From contig CM032228.1 of the NCBI GenBank assembly GCA_019009955.1, positions 75,129,501 through 75,193,500 on the forward strand: DNA of 64,000 bases. Reading direction: 5' to 3'. Shown here piece after piece: positions 59,401 to 64,000 of the stretch. A program made the translations under genes and the position numbers. This DNA comes from Riptortus pedestris. Taxonomy: Eukaryota; Arthropoda; Insecta; Hemiptera; Alydidae. The notes under the pieces were generated by a model. That model made no database searches. It worked only from the letters and a program-made list of their open reading frames with translations, and was not told where the DNA came from. The number at the start of each line of letters is the position of its first letter. Position 1 is the first letter of the stretch.

Positions 59401-61606
59401 TTCTGATAGCAGGACCGGAGAAAAAAGTATGAAATATGTTAACCATACTATACTGGTACATTCAATTAATAAAATGTTGGTGAGTTTTCTGTTTGAAATA
59501 AATAAGTGAATTATGTATAGGGGAGAACGTTCATAATGATGTTAAATAAAAAGGGAAAACAGCACGCAAGAGGAAAATAATAAACAACAGACTTCAAAAA
59601 TGATAAACTACAAAAAAGAAAGAAACTTCATTTTCTTTGGAATCAAAAGATATTGGCAGTGAAGAGATTTTTAACGACATTGGAAGGGCCTGGTAGTGTG
59701 AAGAAAATTAATGTGTTTACTGCAGTGAGAATTACAATGAAACTAAAACCAAATATGTTGGATTAAGAATATAACAAACACCCATTGAACACATGAAGAG
59801 TGCACAAAGTCTTGATAACAAATGTGATCATCACGAAAGTAAAAATTAAAAATAGATTCAAGTTCAATATTATAAATACAGCAATTTCTATTGTTAAAAT
59901 ACTGTTTATACTGCATCGTGTAAGTCATAACTTCATACAAAATTTAATGTGGGATTGGTTTTTTATTTCATTGTTCTATACCCTAAATTCATGTAAAAGG
60001 TAAGACATCCTTTTATCTCTTTGAAAGTGGTCCACGCAGTGGGATTGATGGAACAGGTAGCACTTTTAAAAAACATTTCTTGGATCTTGGGTTTTCAATT
60101 TATTGATATGAAATTTTAACTATTTTGTTCTATAATATGTAGTAACAGTTCAAAAACATTTTGATGCTTTTACTTTGGACCAATTTGGAAAAAGTAGGCT
60201 TATAAAAAAAATGTGTCCTAACTATCCTGGATTTACCCAGTATATTATTTCCCCTTTCAAAAGACTATCTAGAATTTAAAACTTACATGAAATTATCCGA
60301 ACTTTCATAAAATTCTACACAAGAAGATTTTCTCTATATGTGTGTATGAATCGTTTTCAAAAGCAGATTTTTCTAGAATTGTAAAGGGTACATGTAATAA
60401 TCTTCCTCAACATCACTTTTTCTAGAATTCTTGAGCATGCGTGTTACAATCCTTTTTAAAAGCACTTTTTGTAGAATATTTCAGAAATCATGTAATAATG
60501 GTTTTCAAAAGCACTTTTCCTAGAATTTTATAGAAAACATACAATAATCCATCTCAAAAGCCCTCTGTCTAGAATTTCAGAGTATGCATGTAAACATCCT
60601 TTTCAAAAGCACATTTTCTAGAAGTTTATAGAAAAAATATAATAATCCATCTCAAAAGCCCTCTGTCTAGAATTTTAGAAAATGCATGTAAACATCCTTT
60701 TCAAAAGCACTTTTTCTAGAATTTCAGAGTATGCATGTAAAAATCCTTTTCAAAAGCACTTTTTCTAGAAGTTTATAGAAAACATGTACTTAATATTGTT
60801 TTTTAAAAGCACTATTTCTAGAATTTTATAGAAAACATGTAATATTGTTTTTTAAAAGCACTATTTCTAGAATTTCAGAGCAAGCATGTATCAATTCTTT
60901 TCAAAAGCACTTTTTCTAATAATTTATAGAAAACATGCAATAATCCATCTCAAAAGCCTTTTGTAGAATTTGAGACCATGTATGTAACAATCCTTCTTAA
61001 TATTTTGTAGAATACCAAAAAATTTATAACATAAAATAATAAAAATCGTATCGCAAGTAAGTTCTGAATATAAATTAGTTCTCGAACAACTCAAGTATAT
61101 GAGTGATTTTGAGCCCTCCAAATTCTAGACAGAGGTGCTATCAGATAAGGTAGCCCTGGTCCCCCGGCCCTTGCATGCCTAACATCTAAAAATTCAATGA
61201 CCAAATTCTTTCCAGATTTGATTCCCATAGATGTCAAGCATTTTTATTTTATAAATTGTTAAAAACAGTATAAATTACTTACTGTAAATTCCATCGATTA
61301 TAATAGTGTAAAATAAAAGAGTATAATGTTCGCTCACTGAAATACAAATTATACACAAATAGACCAAAAATATTCATTAGAATCTTACCAAGATCTAATG
61401 GAATTCAGTACCATAGAGTTTTCAGAAGTTAATTGTAGTAAATTCCATTGTCATGCTGAATATTATCAATAATTTTTTTATTGTACATTATCAGGCATTA
61501 AATAAAAATTTTGCTTGAAAGTATATTGCTGTATTTGTTTTTTATTTTTCAGTTGTTCAACTCCGTTACAACCTACATTGTGATTTTGATTCAATTTTCG
61601 GAATGA
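47781..61606 (+). CDS. Gustatory receptor (7tm_7 family), 4 exons, complete
   Basis: Joined CDS: 47781-48593, 50488-50556, 57349-57438, 61553-61606, giving 341 residues. Gustatory receptors are seven-helix ligand-gated channels of sensory neurons (inverted topology, cytoplasmic N terminus) that detect tastants or CO2; they are arthropod-typical. Evidence: seven predicted hydrophobic segments spread over the chain, the pattern [20 protein letters not shown] before TM5, and at the C terminus [20 protein letters not shown] followed by [15 protein letters not shown], the hallmark TYhhhhhQF motif of TM7. All three introns are phase 0 and lie in the last quarter, as in the family's conserved 3' gene structure. 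No frameshift or stop, so the gene looks intact; at 341 residues it is slightly short. Ligand unknown. Confidence 0.93.
48594..48946. repeat. 62-bp tandem repeat starting at the exon 1 donor
   Basis: Five to six copies of a unit with TAATAAGTCTAGAACTCCAA, AATTAATGTTGTATTAATTG and GTAATGTATGTAGATTAAGT. The first unit begins at the donor itself: GTAAGTATAAAAAAGTCTAG is the counterpart of TTAAGTATTAATAAGTCTAG in later units. Confidence 0.85.
48948..49384 (-). mobile_element. HINE-like element, minus copy, 5' part lost
   Basis: GAGAAAGTCTGTAATGCAGG GG, AAGCAGATTTCCCACGAG, GTTAATAATCAATATAG, ending at AACGATTAAAT where an LTR begins. Confidence 0.75.
49385..50020 (-). mobile_element. LTR (same family as 25676), minus, 3' end truncated
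   Basis: Right edge TTTTCGCAACA at 50020, the reverse of TGTTGCG. On the minus strand: GC-rich U3, TATAAAAA (49825-49832), AAAGTTAGTTTG initiator region, then CAGTGC/GTGAA-rich leader with 25-30-bp direct repeats (ACACGGCACTGCACTGT at 49560-49740 on the plus strand). The CGTAACA end is missing on the left. Confidence 0.75.
50030..50300. mobile_element. HINE-like terminal pieces
   Basis: A 5' end on the plus strand (AAAGGGAAATAGGCTATTGA GG at 50073) and a 3' end on the minus strand (AAAAGTCCATCAGCCAGGGG CTGAG at 50163) lie close together. Confidence 0.65.
50488..50556 (+). CDS. Gustatory receptor, exon 2
   Basis: Acceptor TTTTTACAG and donor GTAAGT frame 69 bp in phase 0 at both ends: [23 protein letters not shown]. 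This is the cytoplasmic loop between TM6 and TM7 of gustatory receptors (A..F...L..L...). Without an ATG and only 23 codons, it is invisible as an ORF. Confidence 0.9.
50905..51620 (-). mobile_element. HINE-like element, minus copy interrupted in its TA core
   Basis: AAAAAAAAGTCCGTCACGCA, AAGCAGATTTCCCGCGTAAA, long middle block, then GCGACCGCTAGAGCGGAAAC GGACATATATATATA, where the family C element starts. The rest of the copy is absent. Confidence 0.8.
51630..52990 (+). mobile_element. Composite element with 290-bp units (family C), copy 2
   Basis: ACTAGCTCAGATACCCGGCT TCGCCCGGGAATTC, GTGTTTAGGGTTTATACCCG, about four 290-bp units with GAAACGAAATATCGC and TATAACCCCC, and the same 3' module (GGTTCAGCCGTTTATGCGTG, AAACAAACAAACGAATAAAC). 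About 1.36 kb. Both ends abut TA repeats. Confidence 0.75.
52992..54625 (+). mobile_element. Family C element, divergent copy 3
   Basis: Head at 53000 (ACTAGCCAAGG, CATTTGAGGCTGAATGATGA) lacks the CCCGGG hairpin. A duplicated CCCGTGAGGGTCAGGCNGGC segment occurs at 53095 and 53180. From 54090 two 290-bp units resume (AGGCCTCCCTCATAACCCCC). The 53280-54050 part is plain AT-rich sequence. Confidence 0.6.
54637..55325 (+). repeat. 44-bp satellite array, open in all frames
   Basis: About 15.6 copies of GGTCTCCCTCCGGACTATTA TATCAGTCCAAAGCACACAG GACA. Since 44 is not a multiple of 3, one frame passes through all three readings of the unit, giving a 44-residue super-repeat and a stop-free 217-codon ORF (54674-55327). 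I regard this as a non-coding satellite. Confidence 0.9.
55348..55752 (+). repeat. 77-bp satellite array with dimeric higher-order pattern
   Basis: Five and a bit copies of a 77-bp unit (GATTACTACTATAGACCTAT, TGTTTGCGATTCAGCTATAG, GTGACTACTATAAGCCTATG, CTTTGGATTCGGCTACA). Copies alternate between a TTTGTTATT/GACTGC form and a TGGTTGCGATT/GACTAC form, so the true repeat is a dimer of about 154 bp. Confidence 0.85.
55900..56130 (-). mobile_element. Family C element, 5' end, minus copy
   Basis: CGACGGGTATAAACCCTAAA CACTGGG, CATTTAGCCTCAAATGAATT CCCGGGCGAAGCTGGGTATC, abutting a TA tract. With copies 2 and 3 it encloses the two satellite arrays in inverted arrangement. Confidence 0.75.
56133..56402. 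repeat. TA then CA compound microsatellite
   Basis: About 27 TA units, then CA repeats with interspersed GCACGC and TCACAC variants over 215 bp. Confidence 0.95.
56410..57340. other. Intron 2 sequence without recognised features
   Basis: 56680-56760 (TTTGTAATAAACGGGTAGAC, AGACAAACAGACTGGGCGG) looks like a retroelement 3' tail, but is not assigned further. The rest is AT-rich. Confidence 0.45.
57349..57438 (+). CDS. Gustatory receptor, exon 3
   Basis: Acceptor TTTTTCAG (ends 57348), donor GTAAGT (57439), phase 0 on both sides. Reads [30 protein letters not shown], matching the H....xxFTAxGlFxldxxLl block that precedes TM7 in gustatory receptors. Confidence 0.93.
57440..58010. other. AT-rich intron 3 sequence
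   Basis: 57860-57960 carries a single diverged unit of the ~60-bp repeat seen at 60310-61010 (CGAGAATTTCAGAGCATTC). Confidence 0.5.
58060..58935 (+). repeat. Duplicated segment, copy 1
   Basis: Matches 63150-63910 in the same orientation: a degenerate HINE end (TAAAAGAAATCTGTGAAATA) plus AGGCCTGGTACTTGGACCAT, CAGCAAGTTATTCTGTCCAC, CACTTTCATATAGACCAGCT, and ATGGCAGCAAGGTCTGC. Copy 1 has an extra stretch around 58590-58650. Confidence 0.8.
59150..59330 (-). repeat. tRNA-derived SINE, diverged minus copy
   Basis: GCTAATTGGGGTGGATTATT, TATCCTAGTCAGAATGATGC, CTAAATAAATTCCTATTGTC and AAATCGAACCCATGATTCTA. Confidence 0.75.
59340..60300. other. AT-rich intron 3 sequence
   Basis: No coding similarity or structure recognised. 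Confidence 0.5.
60305..61015. repeat. Degenerate ~60-bp tandem repeat
   Basis: About a dozen imperfect copies of AATCCTTTTCAAAAGCAC and TTTTTCTAGAATTTCAGAG and TATGCATGTAA, with an alternate TTTATAGAAAACATG form. TCTAGAA recurs in most units. Single related units lie at 57880 and 58990. Confidence 0.8.
61553..61606 (+). CDS. Gustatory receptor, terminal exon 4
   Basis: Acceptor TTATTTTTCAG (ends 61552), phase 0. Reads [17 protein letters not shown] and [12 protein letters not shown] is the diagnostic TM7 end of insect gustatory receptors. Eighteen codons with no ATG; found by motif and splice signal. Confidence 0.95.
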   Translation: MFNSVTTYIVILIQFSE

Positions 61607-62110
61607 GTTCACCTGGGAATTTTTAACACCTCGGATTTTCTTCAATCCAGTTTACTGTTGACACATGGTTCTGAAGTTTAGGATTTAGCTGAACTTGTAG
61701 AAATGTTCACTAATATATGTTATTCACATTGGAAACCAATATTTTCTAGCAACGGACCTCTTGATGAAATATCCCAACACAATGGAATTGTACTTGGTAA
61801 GGCATATTACAAGGTGGCTTATAAATGCCCAAATGTCCTAAGAAGCATAATCTAGATGGTCAAATATAACAGTGCCTTTAAAGGATTGCTCAAGAGTTTG
61901 TATGATTAAATGATATGTTTGTGGGGCAAACTACCTCCGAATGACACTAAGGAACTAATGGACACTTATGCCAGAAAGACTAATCCTTTTTCTTGCATCT
62001 CCAGAAAGGGGGCCATTGATATTTAAAACATTGTACCACTTTAGTATATCATGAAAGTCATGACAGCCTAACAACTAACATGAAGAGCATGGAAATAAAG
62101 CTGGAGAGGT
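61607..62110 (+). other. Probable 3' flank of the gustatory receptor gene
   Basis: No further exon is expected. The first clear AATAAA after the stop is at 62094, which would give a 3' UTR of about 500 bp; a closer unusual signal may exist. Confidence 0.35.
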
Positions 62111-62124
62111 TTGGTTATTTTAAA

Positions 62125-62500
62125 ATCACGCAAAGTCTTCAAAAACTAAGCAGATTTCCCAAAAGCTGCGATAATGTATGCTGATGATTTCCTCACCATC
62201 TATTCTCTATTTATCCCTAAAATCAGAAGCTTCTGAAAATCGAATATAAAATATTAGCTTGATAAGATTTGTTTAGTAACTCGGTTATTGAAAGTGAAAA
62301 TTGCACGAGTGAGGGTGAAGGTTTAGTGAGATAGAATACAAAAAAATGAAAATGTATCAATTAATGTTTGAGTAATCCTCCCCGCTAAACCCTTCCTCTT
62401 TATGCTCTGATTTCATCCACTAAGTTATAAAATTTATATTTTTGAATGAAACTATTTAGTAAGGTATTGATAAAATAAGAATCATGAAGTGTACAAAAAA
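62125..62500 (-). mobile_element. HINE-like element (subfamily 2), minus copy
   Basis: AAAAACTAAGCAGATTTCCC, ATGCTGATGATTTCCTCACC, CCTCCCCGCTAAACCCTTCC; no intact stem-loop. Confidence 0.6.
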
Positions 62501-62534
62501 TATATACTTACAGAGAATACAATTAAAACAATAT

Positions 62535-63033
62535 TGTTACTTTTATTACAAAAATAATAAACGTTGTTTATTAGAGCTCTTTTGAATTGCAAAATTAAAC
62601 ACAAAAGCTTTAGAGTTTTATCACTGCACAATTTACTTAAGAATGCACTACGCTCTTGATAAATTATTCTTAACTATTACTCACAGTATGCACTGATAAC
62701 TGCACTTCCCATTGCACAGTACAATAACTCAGGATCACTGAAGTTCACAAAAACACGGCACTGCACTGTTCTTTACATAAACATGGTGCCACACTGCAAC
62801 TAAACTGCACTTTTCACTAAAGCTGCACAAAAAACAGCGTTTCTCACTTGAAGAGAATTGAGAACTAACTGTCGAGCGAGCGGGGCCGCTTTTATAGACA
62901 GGCGGCAAGATCAAAGGTAAGGGCCCCAAGAACACTCTTTGTCGCCACCGGTCCTGGTCTTTCATCTACACAGTACTTCTTAATTACGTGATTAACTCTT
63001 GTATACTTTTTCATATACCTAGTTTTCGCAACA
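62535..63033 (-). mobile_element. Solo LTR, minus, with ATAT flanks
   Basis: Left edge TGTTAC (62535), right edge CGCAACA (63033), ATAT on both sides (62531-62534, 63034-63037). On the minus strand: TATAAAAG (62889-62896 region), CGACAGTTAGTTC initiator, CTCTTCAAGTGAGAAACG leader and CTAATAAAC near the 3' end. Same family as 25676-26239. Confidence 0.8.
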
Positions 63034-63114
63034 ATATTTTATATTTAAGCTTGGAATTAAACGTTTCATTATATATCAGCTTAACATAAATATGAGATGA
63101 ATAAAAGTGAAGGT

Positions 63115-63910
63115 TTACTGAAGGAACACAAATTTTCAAAAGGTTTACTTATATAGAATTTTTTTATCCCTCTCAAAACGGAAATACTTTGAAATTCTCT
63201 CCTGATCGCATAGATTCCAGCCATTAACAAACTAGAATTTTAGTTTTAGATAAAACTTATTAATATTGAGTTTGGTGTCAAACAAAAACTGCAACCACCA
63301 GAGCATTAACTGGCAAATATATACAGTTTTGTATGGATCTCATTTCCATTATCTTCTGGATCAATGGACATTTGAAGACATTTTTTTGAAAATTACTTCA
63401 TTAGTAAAACTTCAGTAACTGATTTCCCTTAAAACAAAATCTGCAAAATAGAAATAGTAGATTAGAATAACATAAGGCCTGGAGCTTGGACCATTGTACT
63501 GGTATCACCTTCTTCAGCAAGTTATTCTGTCCACTGAATGTCAACTCTCCCTAAAATTAACATTTATCTCATTATTTATTCTTGCTTGCATGTCTTGTCT
63601 GAAGTTATAATCTACTCTTTTTTTAAACTCTTCATATTTATGACTATTTGATGGTTTTTTATATATATATTTTTAACTTAATTTGAATTTTATATTTATA
63701 ATTATCATATTTAAAAATATTCTGCCACTTTCATATAGACCAGCTATTTTATAGCAATGCATAGTAGGCATGTATGTGTAAATTTACCACTAAGTTGTTT
63801 AAATGGATGATTTCTATAGTTCAGTGTTATATTGTATAATATATTGTTGTTTTAGAACTTGATGATGGCAGCAAGGTCTGCCAAAATCAAGTTTGTGTGA
63901 AAAATATAGA
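63115..63910 (+). repeat. Duplicated segment, copy 2
   Basis: Counterpart of 58060-58935, about 5.1 kb away in direct orientation, with the same order of HINE-like sequence, GGACCATTGTACTGGTATCA, TTCTGCCACTTTCATATAGA and GATGGCAGCAAGGTCTGCC. Confidence 0.8.
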
Positions 63911-64000
63911 TGTTAATAACGTGTACAGTTTTTTTTTGCCCTTTATAAAAAAACTGAATTAAACATTTATTTTCCTAAATAGTTTTGCAAACAGTTTTAT

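Overview
This is a 64-kb piece of a large, AT-rich, repeat-laden insect genome. The evidence is a gustatory receptor gene (a chemoreceptor family of arthropods), long introns with GT/AG junctions, and insect-type transposons: DINE/Helentron-like elements, a Helitron, LINEs, tRNA-derived SINEs, Tc1/mariner, hAT and Gypsy LTRs. I cannot name the species; a hemipteran or similar insect is a guess. Only two genes can be reconstructed with confidence, both on the + strand. Almost everything else is transposon sequence or tandem repeat.

Gene 1 (1457-34436) is a divergent pyruvate kinase. Eight exons join with consistent splice phases into about 510 residues ending in a stop, followed by AATAAA. At least one 5' exon lies upstream of the window or was not found. 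The fold and the C-terminal sugar-phosphate loops are recognisable. The active site is altered: the metal-binding Asp of the ARGDLG motif is Lys, and the ARxNFSH and DTKGPEIR motifs have also changed. It is probably a pseudoenzyme. Its introns hold a palindromic 56-bp minisatellite with a Gypsy fragment, LINE fragments, a Helitron, a hAT element with target duplications, a sense-oriented solo LTR 59 bp after exon 7, and many DINE/Helentron-like copies.

The interval 34437-47780 contains a LINE fragment, a composite element carrying 290-bp units, and a decayed 2.3-kb DNA transposon with clear terminal inverted repeats and an AATT target duplication. It also has many DINE-like copies, SINEs and one possible first exon of an unknown minus-strand gene (about 46494-46645).

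Gene 2 (47781-61606) is a gustatory receptor of 341 residues in four exons with three phase-0 introns, ending in the family's signature TYIVILIQF. Only exon 1 is visible as a long ORF; the three short 3' exons were found by splice signals and motif. Its introns hold a 62-bp repeat that begins at the first donor site, an LTR, two composite elements, adjacent 44-bp and 77-bp satellite arrays, a TA/CA microsatellite and a ~60-bp degenerate repeat.

The commonest repeat (over 30 pieces) has the layout of DINE-1/HINE elements: a subterminal AGCAGATTTCCC at both ends in inverted orientation, a TA microsatellite in the core, and a 3' stem-loop ACGCAGCCCCTGCGT shortly before the end. In the list, '+' means this order on the + strand.
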